Assembly (NCBI GenBank): GCA_003255065.1
Contig: QAOA01007603.1
Span: 377,564 to 441,563 of the forward strand
Reading direction: 5' to 3'
DNA length: 64,000 nucleotides
Origin: Cercis canadensis
Lineage: Eukaryota; Streptophyta; Magnoliopsida; Fabales; Fabaceae
The translations under genes were made by a program, and so were the position numbers. The number at the start of each line of letters is the position of its first letter. Positions within the stretch are counted from its first letter, which is position 1. The notes beneath the pieces are model-generated. The model saw only the letters and a list, made by a program, of their open reading frames with translations. It was not told where the DNA came from and made no database searches. Of the stretch, positions 25,756-36,776 are shown piece by piece.

Positions 25756-26849
25756 GTGAACCATCGAGAGGATGGTAAAGGCGGCCGTGGTGATCAGCGA
25801 GCTCGAAATAGAGATCGCCCCCGATGTACTTACTGTAATAAAATTGGCCATACAGTGAATCGTTATTTTCTCCTTCATGGTCGACCTTCTAAGGTTGCTA
25901 ATGTTGCACAGTATGGTTCCTCCTCTGGCACTCCATCTGGCACTGTATCCGTCTCTGCTGCTGATTACAATGAGTTCCTCAGATTCCAAGACAACCAGCG
26001 GTCCACCTCCATTGCCTCTATTGCTCAGCCTGGTAGTCCTATTGCATGCATCTCTCAGTCCTCCTCTCTTGGACCTTGGGTTCTTGATTCTGGTGCTTCT
26101 GATCACTTGTCTGGTAACAAGAATTTATTTTCTCATATCACTTATTCTAATTCATTATCCATTGTTACCTTAGCTGATGGCTCACACACTACAGTCAGAG
26201 ACATTGGTCAGGCCACACCCTTGCCTTCCCTATCTTTAAATTTTGTTCTCTTTGTGCCTGGGTGTCCATTTAATTTGATTTCTGTTAGTAAATTAATTCA
26301 AACCCTCCCTTATTCTGTTACCTTTGTTGCTCATTCGGTTATTGTACAGGAGCGGAACACTGGGAGGATGATTGGAGTCGGACATGAGTCCTGTGGGCTA
26401 TACTACCTCGCCCCACCACCATCTCCTGTGGCTTGTCTTGCTGCTGATTCTCCTGAACTTTTTCATCGTCGTTTGAGACATCCTAGCTTACAGAAACTAC
26501 AGAAGATGGTGCCGAGTCTCTCTAGTGTCTCTTCTTTAGAATGTGAGTCTTGTCAGTTAGGCAAACATGTTCGTAATTGTTTTCCTAGTCGTGTCAATAA
26601 ACGAGCCGAGTCTCCTTTTTCACTGGTTCATTCTGATGTATGGGATCCTAGTTGTGTTAACTCAACTTTGGGTTTTCAATACTTTATTACCTTTGTTGAT
26701 GATTTTTCCCGATGTACTTGATTATTTTTAATGAAAAATCGTTCAGAACTTTTCTCTATTTTTCAAACCTTTTGCTCAGAAATTAAAACTCAATTTGGAA
26801 TCACCATTCGCACCTTCCAGAGTGATAATGCCTGAGAATATTTTTCTGC
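25756..26849 (+). pseudogene. Copia zinc knuckle, protease and partial integrase
   Basis: The knuckle reads CTYCNKIGHTVNRY, with Tyr where the fourth Cys of CCHC is expected. The protease has WVLDSGASDHL (intact DSGA). The integrase N-terminal zinc part has FHRRLRHPS and CESCQLGK. Core block one reads LVHSDVWDP, FITFVDDFSR comes next and FQSDNA marks the second Asp. A stop follows at 26719 and the sequence ends before the catalytic Glu. It is truncated and inactive. Confidence 0.85.
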
Positions 26850-27020
26850 TCTGATACCATGTAAGAATAGTGGAAAAGGTTGTGAGACTAGCTTCTCACA
26901 TCTATTATTTATACTAACTGTACAGCAATAACAGGCCTAATCATGGGCCTAATCATAAGCTAATTACAAGCCTAAACATATGCTATAATAACTACAGTAT
27001 TTACAGCTAATATTCTAACA
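26848..27020 (-). mobile_element. Short copia-type LTR with primer site, minus strand
   Basis: 26848-26859 is the reverse complement of the tRNA-Met primer site. The adjoining 26860-27020 (161 bases) begins tgtaagaatag and ends ctaatattctaaca, i.e. on the minus strand TGTTAGAATATTAG to CTATTCTTACA, with TATAAATAA inside. It is thus a 5' LTR plus primer site of a second element in opposite orientation, with nothing else left. The LTR is small, in the range of TRIM elements. Confidence 0.75.
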
Positions 27021-28348
27021 AATCTAATCAAAATATATTCTCCTCTTCCATAAAAACCACTTGCCATCCTCACAAGAAAAAGAAAGTCGTTTTGGCTTGG
27101 GTTAGCTGGCTAAGCCATGAACAAAAGTCATTCTAAGCCAACAGATGATTTATTTGAAAGCCAACAATCTTAACTTTATTGACATTTGATTGTGAATTGA
27201 GTACTATGCTACAAACCCTAACTGGAATCACTGGGGAGAGTGGGGTGATGGTTAGAGATTCACTAGAAAAAATTCACAATGTTTTTTTATGGGAGGGGGA
27301 GGGAGGAGGAGAGCATGCTATCTTTTTGTTTTACAAAAATATGAATTTAAATTATAGGAATATTAAGAATTTTAAGGACTAATATTCCGAGAGGAAGTGT
27401 AACCATTAAAGAAGACTTGGAGCTGGTATGGGATACCAGATATCAAGCAGAACCAGTACTTCGGGGGAAAAAAAAAATCAAGAAACTCACAAAGAGTCTT
27501 CAATGACAAGACAGCTGGAAGGCTCAATGTTTAACCTCTTAGAACCTTCAAGGAATTTGATATAATAAAGAACAATATAAAATTTGTAGAAAAGAAGATC
27601 TTTCTTATATAGACAAGTAAGACTGGTCAAATAACATTATTGCATCTCACATTTCAGGAGAAGGTTTCTCTTTTCTGACTTCATCTCCACCAACTATGAC
27701 AGAGAAAGAATCTTTCCATTCTATATACAGAGAAAATAAATAACAATCAAGCTTAGATTATCATGAGCCTAACATAATCCAGTCTAAGAACATCCAAAGA
27801 TTGAAATGTGTGGTAGAAATTCATGTGATTCTTTTCATTTTAGTTCAAGGTGAAGCTCCTGTTCAAGAAACATCAGCCGCATTTATACAGCTAGAACATC
27901 TCAGGAAATGAAAATGAAGGTAGAAGCAAACATAGGTCAGGCGGATATACCAAATATTCCCAATTTTTTAGTTAAGTTGTCAAGCCTTGCAAAGAACTTC
28001 AAGATAGCCTTTAGGAAAACAAGAGGCAAACTCTAGTGACCTTTTGCCATATTTGTAACTTCTCATTCATGGTCAGACAAACAAATGCATATTATAAGCC
28101 ATCAAAATTCATTCTTTAACCTTGAAGATCAACAATGAAGATTGTGACATAATGCATTAGACTCTCTTGTTTTATAAGCAGTCTCAACCATATGCAGCCA
28201 GTGACATCTCTGCCCACATTGTGCTTAAAGGGTATGTAATCCAATGGTAATTGGCAGCAGCATATAGCATTACATATTCAAAATCTAATTGACAAAATAT
28301 CTTATGTCTTCTGTCCACATATAGAAATGAATAAGAAAAACACAGGTA
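27021..28348. other. Intergenic DNA, no gene recognised
   Basis: AT-rich with short frames. The remaining exons of the FMN hydrolase gene should lie here on the minus strand if that gene were complete; I looked for its next conserved block and did not find it. Nothing else could be identified. Confidence 0.5.
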
Positions 28349-28786
28349 ACAAAAAATTATTAGAGAACAATGGAGTGATTTCTGAAATAAATTCACTTGC
28401 TGAGCAAGAAAGCCCATAATCTTCCACAACTAGAGCAGTAGCTTCAAATGGCGTTTTTCCTACTATTTTATGAGCTTCCCTTCCATCCCATTGCTTTCCA
28501 TACTTATTTAAGGCTACTTTTAAAACATCACTCACAATGCCATCTGTCATCAAATTACAATACCTGTATTATTGAACAAGTAATAGAAACCCAACCAGAA
28601 AAACACAGACAGTTGATCCTAATTATACTTGAGTTCAAAGAAAGAAACTATAATCTAATGAAAATTAAAGTTGAAATTGGAGAACATCTACTAACCTGTG
28701 TTAAGCAGTGTACCATCCAAATCAAAGATAACACATCTAATTAGCTTTTGCAAAGCCTTTGTCATCGTTGACATTTTCTCGGTCAT
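28349..28786 (-). pseudogene. 5' part of FMN hydrolase (HAD-family) gene, truncated
   Basis: Exon A (28696-28786 from the ATG at 28786, or 28774) encodes KALQKLIRCVIFDLDGTLLNT, with the HAD nucleophile motif DxDGT. Exon B (about 28349-28543) encodes DGIVSDVLKVALNKYGKQW, then WDGREAHKIVGKTPFEATA and the end FSNN. GT-AG sites join them in frame. This is the N-terminal phosphatase domain of the plant bifunctional FMN hydrolase/riboflavin kinase, which dephosphorylates FMN. After FSNN no donor site or further exon is seen, so only about 85-95 of the expected >350 residues remain. An upstream GC-rich stretch at 28998-29227 may be a 5' exon or leader. It is probably a broken copy. Confidence 0.7.
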
Positions 28787-29429
28787 ATCAACATCTGAAA
28801 CTGAGAGTAATCCTCGGATATTCAATCTCGAAGTTCCCTGAGAATAACAAGTTTTAGAACAGCAATAAGCAATAGCAGCATAATTTAGAACTATGCCTAC
28901 AATGTGCAAACTACCCAAATTTCAGAAACCAAAAAGAACTGAGATGTGAATCTACCAAACCCTAAAATAGAAACTGAAATTCATAGATAAGAACTCTACC
29001 TAGCCTTTGATGCTTGCAGTGGCGGCTGTAGAAGGTTGTGAAGAGCAGAAAGTGAGAGGCGATGCTGCGGATGGCAGCGTTGGTGGCGGCGGTACTGGTG
29101 GGTGGAAGTGTTGGTGGCGGCGGTGCTGGCGAGTGGCGACGTTGGTGGCCGCGGCTTTGTCTGATGGATGTGCGTAAGTGCACAGTGCCGAGAGTGAGGA
29201 GTTTCGGAGGCTAACGGGGGTTAGCATAGAAGGAAAGAATTTAAAATTCCCTTTATTTTAAATATATTATATTAAAATTTTAAAAATTACTAAAAATATA
29301 TATCAAAATTTTGAAAATATTTTAAAATTTTATAAAAATAAAGTAATTAAAAATTAACATTTTAAATACATTTAAAAAATATATTACACTTTTTAAATAT
29401 TCTATCTAACCATAGTCTAAGTGTAAAAA

Positions 29430-30220
29430 TATGTACCCTGTATTCCTTTATGTGGCAATGGATGTTGTCTCAAGGTATTGAGTTCTTCATTGTCTAGCCC
29501 AAAATAAATTTCCAATAAGGACTACAGGGGCTTTAAGTGTGGATGAGACAGAGTACACATGATTGTTGGTTAATGTGATTTTCTGTAAGATTAAGGTTTT
29601 AGGTTTAAATACTCATTCCTTTCATATCTACCCTGTATTCCTTTATGTGGCAATGGATGTTGTCTCAAGGTATTGAGTTCTTCATTGTCTAATAGCCCAA
29701 AATAAATTTCCAATAAGGACTACAGGGGCTTTAAGTGTGGATGAGACAGAGTACACATGATTGTTGGTTAAAGTGATTTTCTGTAAGATTAAGGTTTTAG
29801 GTTTAAATACTCTTTCCTTTCATATCTACCCTGTATTCCTTTATGTGGCAATGGATGTTGTCTCAAGGTATTGAGTTCTTCATTGTCTAGCCCAAAATAA
29901 ATTTCCAATAAGGACTACAGGGGCTTTAAGTGTGGATGAGAGAGAGTACACATGATTGTTGGTTAATGTGATTTTCTGTAAGATTAAGGTTTTAGGTTTA
30001 AATACTCATTCCTTTCATATCTACCATGTATTCCTTTATGTGGCAATGGATGTTGTCTCAAGGTATTGAGTTCTTCATTGTCTAGCCCAAAATAAATTTC
30101 CAATAAGGACTACAGGGGCTTTAAGTGTGGATAAGACAGAGTACACATGATTGTTGGTTAATGTGATTTTCTGTAAGATTAAGGTTTTAGGTTTAAATAC
30201 TCATTCCTTTCATATCTATA
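29430..30220. repeat. Four-copy tandem array, unit ~196 bp
   Basis: The marker tgtattccttta recurs at 29439, 29634, 29832 and 30027, giving periods of 195, 198 and 195. Units are nearly identical (single-base changes such as gagaca/gagaga and an extra taata in unit two). No reading frame runs through the units. The low divergence suggests recent expansion. It lies between the broken FMN hydrolase gene and the 3' end of the PP1 gene. Confidence 0.9.
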
Positions 30221-30621
30221 ACTAAAAAATCTAGACTAACATTGAAAAAAGAAAATAGTGTGGATGATTAATAAATTAAGCGCTATAAAACAAAAGGAGT
30301 GTACCTAAATAGGTTTATATACAGCTTTCTGGTTCTGGGTACATTTTTTTCCCCTGGCTTTCTTTGTTACATGGTTAATCTGTATCGGAAGAAAAAAAAA
30401 GAAGAAATAGTTTGTTGCCATGAGTTTGCGAAACAAACTTGTCTTCTCGACTTTGGCTAACTTGGCCAGAAAGAAATCTATTTTAAAACACAGCAATGAA
30501 GAAGTCTCTGAATTTGTTCTAAGAACACCCATATTTATCTCAAATATATTTATTCTTGGGAGGGAGGAGCTAAACTTGAAGTTGAACCCCGTTCTTGTGT
30601 TGTGTGCTCTGATAGTTGAAA

Positions 30622-31993
30622 CTAATCCAGCTGTGGGGTTTTGCCTCTCCAGGGTTTGAGTATCTGAAATGAGCAGAGTAAAGTTTCATCAACGCACATG
30701 AGTGCACCCGCATTATTGAACTCCCCACAATAGTTTGGCGCTGAAAATATGGTCACTAGCTGCCTTTCTGCAAAGAATTCGTAACCATCTTCAACCACCT
30801 GTCAATATTGTCATTGTCGGTCAATCAAAGTACACACATATGTTTGGTTTCTTAGCTTTAGGAATGAAATATTAAATAATAAAGAAACGTTTTGGTTTTG
30901 CAGAGAAAAGAAAAGATGAGGTTACCTGATGAGCCCGGCATACAAGATCGAGATCATGTTTCTTCAAGAACTCAGCAACCTTGTCTGGACCAAAAGTGTA
31001 GGAAACACCTCTATCATTCTCTCCCCAACCTTTGACGTCTCTGTCAGGATCAGCCCAAAGCAGATCACATAGAAGGCCTTGGTCTGGCACGTCAACTGGC
31101 CTTTGTATTGCTCGGATCTGATCCATGCTCTGCATCTCTGGAGAAAGCCCACCATGCATACATAGAATCTTGTCATCGATTACTGCAGCTACTGGCAAAC
31201 AGTTGAAGCATTCTGTAAAAACCTTCCATAGACGCACACTGAATCTCCTCTTGCACTCATCATAGAATCCATAAATTCTGTTGATGGAGGCACATTCATG
31301 ATTCCCTCGTAGAAGGAAAAAGTTTTCTGGGAATTTGATCTTGTAGGCTAGCAAGAGGCATATAGTCTCTACACTCTGTTTTCCTCTGTCCACATAGTCC
31401 CCAAGAAATAGATAATTCGATTCCGGAGGAAAACCACCGTACTCAAACAGACGCAACAGGTCTGGATATTGCCCGTGTATGTCCCCTGCAGTATGCAGTA
31501 TATCCCAAAACTATGAAAAACTTGCACCTTTCCAATTATTAAATAAAAAGATTCCAACCATTCCATTCTATTCTATGTGCATTGCGCAAGAACAAGAAAT
31601 AGGATATTCAATTTTATTTCTTTTTGTTTCTACGTTCATTTCTTTCTGAAAATGCAAATTAACAATTCCATTTTATCATGGTGTAAATAACTAAACAAAG
31701 GCATTCATTCATACACATATGATGAATAAAAAATGACATTTTCAAAAGAGGAAAATAAATATTCCTTAAAGAAAGAATTGGAAAAGGTGAAAAAAAATAC
31801 CACAAACGTTAATGGGAGCTTCCAATTCGAGTAGGTTAGGTTGGCTGAGCAAGACTTCTTTTGCAGCAATGCAAAGGTCGCGAATTTCTGACTCTGTCAG
31901 CTGAACACGCTTGCCTCTGTTCTTCCTCGCTTCCAAAAGCCTCTCTATCAGGCCATCCAATCCTTCCATTTCCCCGATCCCTCTATCTCTCAT
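30622..31993 (-). CDS. TOPP: Serine/threonine protein phosphatase PP1 catalytic subunit
   Basis: Exons on the minus strand: 31801-31993, 30926-31485 and 30622-30798, 930 bases in all, giving 309 aa, the usual PP1 length. The two-metal site is complete: GDIHGQ (about 65-70), GDYVDRG (93-99), GNHE (125-128), CMHGGLSP and RAHQ. The C-terminus has [14 protein letters not shown] and ends [16 protein letters not shown]1 removes phosphate from Ser/Thr of many proteins; partner subunits decide its targets, in nucleus and cytoplasm. The start is the upstream ATG; a second in-frame ATG eight codons later (MEGLDG) is possible. It lies about 1.1 kb downstream of the CDKB1 gene on the same strand. No defect was seen. 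The paralogue number cannot be told. Confidence 0.93.
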
Positions 31994-33138
31994 CTGATTT
32001 CTCTCTCTCTCTATAAAATAATGGTTTAGCTAAATGTTATTTTTTTCTGTGTTCTCTCTTCTTTGTTTATTGGGAGACATAAACTAACCAAATTATGAAA
32101 TGAAGCAAGTTGAAGATTGCAGAATAGCAGGCAGGAAAGGGGGCAAAAAAAAAAAAAAAAAGATTGGCTAACTGGGTGTTGAGGGATATAGGTCCAAAAG
32201 ACTCGCGAAATTAGGGATATATTTGGTTTATGGAGAAGCTGAATTTGTTTCATCAATTTGACCTTTTTCTATGGTTGAAAAGTTAACAGATCCTAACATT
32301 TGCCAACTAATAAAAAGGAAGGAAACTAACACCCTTCTACCCTTACTAAAATTAGCAAGGGAGAATCAGAAAGTCATTCTTATTTAGGAGAAGATAAAAC
32401 CTATCCTGTCCCCAAATATGTCTGCCCGCGGTTAGGAATCATTACAGATGAGAGTAGTATGTATCGATTTGTTAATTGATAGAGAAGAAAAGCTTATAAT
32501 GAAAACTGTATCGGGATGAAATATTTAGTCACACAACTTATCCCGTGTAAAGATAATCATGGTTCTATCAACATATTGTTAGTAACAAAAGAACTGAATC
32601 TTGGAGAGAACAAAACCTAGAGATTTGAGGGAGTCCATAACTCAATTTATCTCTCTATTATTAGTAAAAGATAGATAATATTTCTATCGATGTATACTAA
32701 AAATACTCTTATTTAAATGTTCATTGACATCCAACCTAAAAAAAAAACAATTCAGCCTACCAAAGCTATATCATTGATGTCCAACTAAAACAAAAAAATA
32801 ACACTGCATTGCCATAGTTCATAACAGTCACAAACAATCAATTCAGCAGATAATACAACTTTCCACATGCATAAAATTCTTCAACCCCTTTTCGTCCAGG
32901 GTCATTGGTGATGAACCATCATCATCCACAAGAGTGCATCACTTTAACACCCAAAAATAGTAGTTTGAGAATTGATCCATTTAAGTGTCCGCATCACCAA
33001 GACGATGACAAAGGATTTTACTAACATCTATTCTACAGATCCTTTGACTCCACGCCATGAATGAAATTCTTAATGACTGCTATATAATACTGGTAGACAG
33101 ATACATCTGCATATAACCTTGTGACTATATGGCACGTC
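31994..33138. other. Intergenic region between PP1 and CDKB1 genes
   Basis: Holds the 5' UTR/promoter of PP1 (a CT/GA-rich run at 32000-32016) and the 3' UTR of the CDKB1 gene at the right. An A homopolymer is at 32146-32161. No gene or transposon is recognised. Confidence 0.5.
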
Positions 33139-34761
33139 TTAAAATTGAGACTTGTCAAGGCTGTCAAAGTAGGGATGATCGAGTGCTGCCTTGGCAGAGA
33201 TTCTTTCAGCAGGGTTATACCTGAGCATTTTCTGCAGGGTACAAATACTATATACCATTATTCCCACAAATTTTGGAAGAAAAGGTAAAGAGGATACATA
33301 AACATTATTGAAGTCCAATCATGGTCCCAATCATATTATTCCTGATCAAAACTTGAAAGCTGACTACATATAATTTTACACACTATCATATACAAGGATG
33401 CATCATGAGTGACTATTATCCTGTTGGCATAGACATTAGTACAGTACTTGTTTCAGTTATTAATTTATTAGTCAATGCGGTAGTTAGGACTGCAAGTTTC
33501 TCTTAGACCAACACTAAAAGTAGTATTCATTTGTATTAGTTTGTTCCCAACAGGCACACAAAATCACAAGCACGATTATTCAATTGAAAACAGATACTAA
33601 CCGAAAGAAGGTCTGTTCCTTCAGGTCCTAAGGATGGAACGGCCCTTGCCAAGTTCTGAGGCTCCCATCGTGGATAGACATGCCAGTCCCGCAAAGAAGT
33701 AACTCCTGGCCATTGCTCCTCAGTTGGAGTTCCCAACAACCTAAAAGGAAGCCAATATTTAAGCTGGAAGGTGGGAGAAAGTAGGAAGAATGCCAATAGC
33801 TGAATGGTGAAAAAATAATTATGTCAAGTAAGGAGCATCCTGGATATATGGCCAATTAGTGAGTGATACCTGAATATATGAAGGAGCTGTTGGAACTCAG
33901 AATCCCCAGGGAAGAGAGCTTGCCTTCTCACCATTTCAGCTATATAATAATATTATATTAGTAATTAGTAAACAAAGAAAATGGCGAGTGAGTGTCAAGT
34001 AATTAATGAAGAAGAAAACAATGGGCAAGCAATTAGCAGAATGGAGAGTGAGTTGATGGGATTAAAAAGCGAGGTTTTATGAATGAATGATTCAAAATAG
34101 TAATACTAATATACGGACCGAAAATGCATCCGACGGACCACATGTCAACCCCAGTGGAGTAATGGGTGGATCCCAAGAGAACCTCTGGCGCTCTGTACCA
34201 AAGAGTAACAATCTCGTGAGTATAGCTCTTGAGAGGGACGGTGAAGGCCCGGCCCAGACCAAGGTCAGCGATCTTAAGAATTCCCTTTTGGTGGTCAAGA
34301 AGAAGATTCTGGGGTTTGAGATCTCGATGGAGGACGCCGTGGCTGTGGCAGTGGGCGACGCCCTTGCAAAGTTGGAAGAGGAAGCTTTGAATAAGGCAAG
34401 GGGGAAGAGGTCTGGGATTGGGGCCCTTGCGGTGGGAATCGATGAATTTCTTGAGATCGGTGTCGAGGTATTCAAAGACGAGGTAGAGGAGGGGTTTTGA
34501 GGCGGCGGCAGCAGTGGCAGTGGCAGATTTGGGAGTCTTGTCGACGTGCTCGACGGAGAGAAGACGAACAATGTAGAGGGACTGGGAGAGCATCTGAAGG
34601 AGAGACACTTCACGGAGAGCAGTGGGAGGGACACCTTCCTCGTCCATCTCCAAACGCGTCTTCTTCAGAGCCACCAACTTCCCAGTCGCCTTCTCCTTCG
34701 CCTTGTACACCTTCCCGTAAGTCCCTTCTCCTACCTTCTCCAGCTTCTCATACTTGTCCAT
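33139..34761 (-). CDS. CDKB1: Plant B1-type cyclin-dependent kinase
   Basis: Exons on the minus strand: 34119-34761, 33870-33939, 33602-33740 and 33139-33231, 945 bases, 314 aa. The glycine loop is [11 protein letters not shown] (11-21) with the inhibitory Thr/Tyr pair. The ALKK lysine follows, and the cyclin-binding helix reads PPTALRE (45-51), diagnostic for CDKB1. The catalytic loop is HRDLKPQN, the metal motif DLG replaces DFG as in CDKs of this class, and the activation loop has [15 protein letters not shown]. It ends FDSLDKSQF. The kinase acts with cyclins in G2/M control and stomatal-lineage division in plants. An Ala/Thr-rich loop ([12 protein letters not shown]) after SVEHVDKT looks slightly unusual. 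GT-AG sites and phases are all consistent. Confidence 0.95.
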
Positions 34762-36776
34762 GATTCTGATTCTGCTAGATCTGATGATGATCTTGATTCA
34801 GACTCAATTTCAATCTCAATCTCAAGAGGGGAAAACCAGAAAAGCAAATGCGCTCCTCCAACGGGTCGCAACTGATCGGGACAAAACTCACTCCCCACCC
34901 TTTTTAAAATTTGAATTTCGTTTCCGCCTCTTGCACCTTGCCCCTCCCTTTTTCTCTTTTTATCTTGCACTGCCACTCCCAACTCTACCCAAATACTACA
35001 AACAATATGGCATCAATATAATACGATATTTTGAACCTTCTCTTTTTAAGCTAAGAGTTTAGTGGAAAAGAGACTAACTCATTCTAAAATTTGGACATGT
35101 CAAAAGGTTTTAGCGATGACTTATAATAATATTTTTAAATTGCCTATTAATAAAAAATTGCTAGTAGTGATAATCAAATTTAAATCTTACAAGCATAATG
35201 TTTAAATTAAAATTTATTTTTTCTTTTTTGTTTAACCGTTTGTTGAATTTAAAAACAATTTTGTACTCAATTATTTTTTAAATTATGATAAAGTGATTTT
35301 GATTTTTTTTATAGAAAAAGAAAAAGAAATCGTTAATTTTAGGAACTTTTTTGGCACAAAATTGTTGTTTAGTTTAGCTTTTATCTTTTCAAAATTGCTT
35401 TTTATGACCAAAATTTTTGGGTAACTCCCTTCATAATCACTTTCATATTTCTCAAGATAAAATTCTATTTTCTTTGTTAGCTTGGAGCTATTTTCTTCTC
35501 AATTTAGAAGTCCTCTCCTACTCCTCAAGTCCTCATTACCCCAACCCCAAGAGCACATTGTTTAGTTATTTGATAGTTAAAAGTAATTTTTTAAATATAA
35601 TTTAAACAAATCTGATTGTTATAAAATCAACTCTCAAATACTATAATCCAAACATAAAATTAATGTTTAAAATCATATATTTTTTTTGGTTATATAATGG
35701 TAGAGATCATTAATCTTTTTGTGTTCTGCCAAAACATTTATTATTAGACCACACCTAATATTTTAATATTAATTTTTCACAATCAATTATTACCCTTCTC
35801 TTAGATTCCATCATGAAATAAACTTTTTGAAAGCAATTTCCATAATGGTTGAAAATAACATATAAGGAATTTCCATGTAAACAAGATCAAGGGTTCAAAT
35901 AAAAGAGAAAGTAGTGAGAATGTATTCCTTATATTTCAATAGTAGTTGCAGTATGCATTTTTGTTAGATTCATTAAAAGAAAAAATTTCTCACAAATATT
36001 TTATCTTATCATACCTGTGTCCTACTGTCTTTCATCCAATATAATAATTAGAAAAAAGTTCAATTTACCCCTTTAACGTGCAATTCACCCTAAAATATTT
36101 GAAAATGTGCAAAACACCCCATAAACTTTTAAAATGTGCAAATTACCCCTTCCATTATATTAGTAACAGACAAAAAAAATTCAAAAAACATATGTCTGTG
36201 TTATGTTGATGAGGTGAAAATTTGCATCCAATTGAGATGCTAGTCACACAAACATATTATGTTACTTTGACTCTTTTCAACTAGATTATATACTCATCAT
36301 TTTTCTAATTTACATGAGGATAATTACCGTCTATCTATCAGATAAGGATAACCATTTTACCGTCATGAATAATTTGGCTTAAATGCTACTTGTAATTATT
36401 TTCAGTGACCGATATTATTCAGATGTACCAGATTCTAGGTTTGCCAAGCATCAATACAAGTTAAAAGTGACTCGAGAAGAATATCACAACATTATAAGCA
36501 TGATTTAGAGATGGCATTTAAGGTAGCACTCAAAGCAAGTAACCTGGTTAAATGATTACTCAAGGACAAAGAAAGAAACTTGACAAAAAGAACTACAGAC
36601 CAAGCTGCACTAATAAATTATCCAGTTCTGTCAACCGCAGGCTGATACTAAGAAGAATTCAGAAGGACAAAACCCACCATAAAGGTGGAGGGACAAAAAT
36701 CTTCACTTATTTAATCGAAGGCTGAAATCTGTAGCCTTGCGCTAAATTGTGCACTTAATAATCACATATTGTTGCC
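34762..36776. other. CDKB1 upstream region and intergenic DNA
   Basis: The part next to 34762 is the 5' UTR and promoter of CDKB1 (minus strand). The rest is AT-rich. At 36058-36160 there are three similar phrases (caatttaccccttt, gcaattcaccct, gcaaattacccctt), a pattern seen in the ends of some non-autonomous DNA transposons, but no mate was found. The 3' UTR of iPGAM lies at the right end. Confidence 0.45.

Larger units (their letters stand above)
24199..26849 (+). mobile_element. Truncated Ty1/copia retrotransposon
   Basis: Starts with the classical copia primer site tggtatcagagc (24199-24210, initiator tRNA-Met complement). A GC-rich leader, gag, a zinc knuckle, aspartic protease and the N-terminal half of integrase follow. 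Integrase before RT is the copia order. The pol sequence stops inside the integrase core at about 26847, where a reversed primer site and LTR begin. RT, RNase H and the 3' LTR are absent. It is dead. Confidence 0.85.

Noticed and set aside
29430..30220. CRISPR-like array
   Set aside because: Units are contiguous ~196-bp copies with no unique spacers, in a plant genome. It is a simple tandem repeat.
31766..32256. Upstream minus-strand frame 32026-32256 as extra PP1 exon
   Set aside because: PP1 already has a normal N-terminus from the ATG at 31993, and the upstream frame lacks family similarity.
34087..34763. Plus-strand frames of 137 and 88 codons
   Set aside because: They are shadows of CDKB1 exon 1 on the other strand, which carries all kinase motifs.
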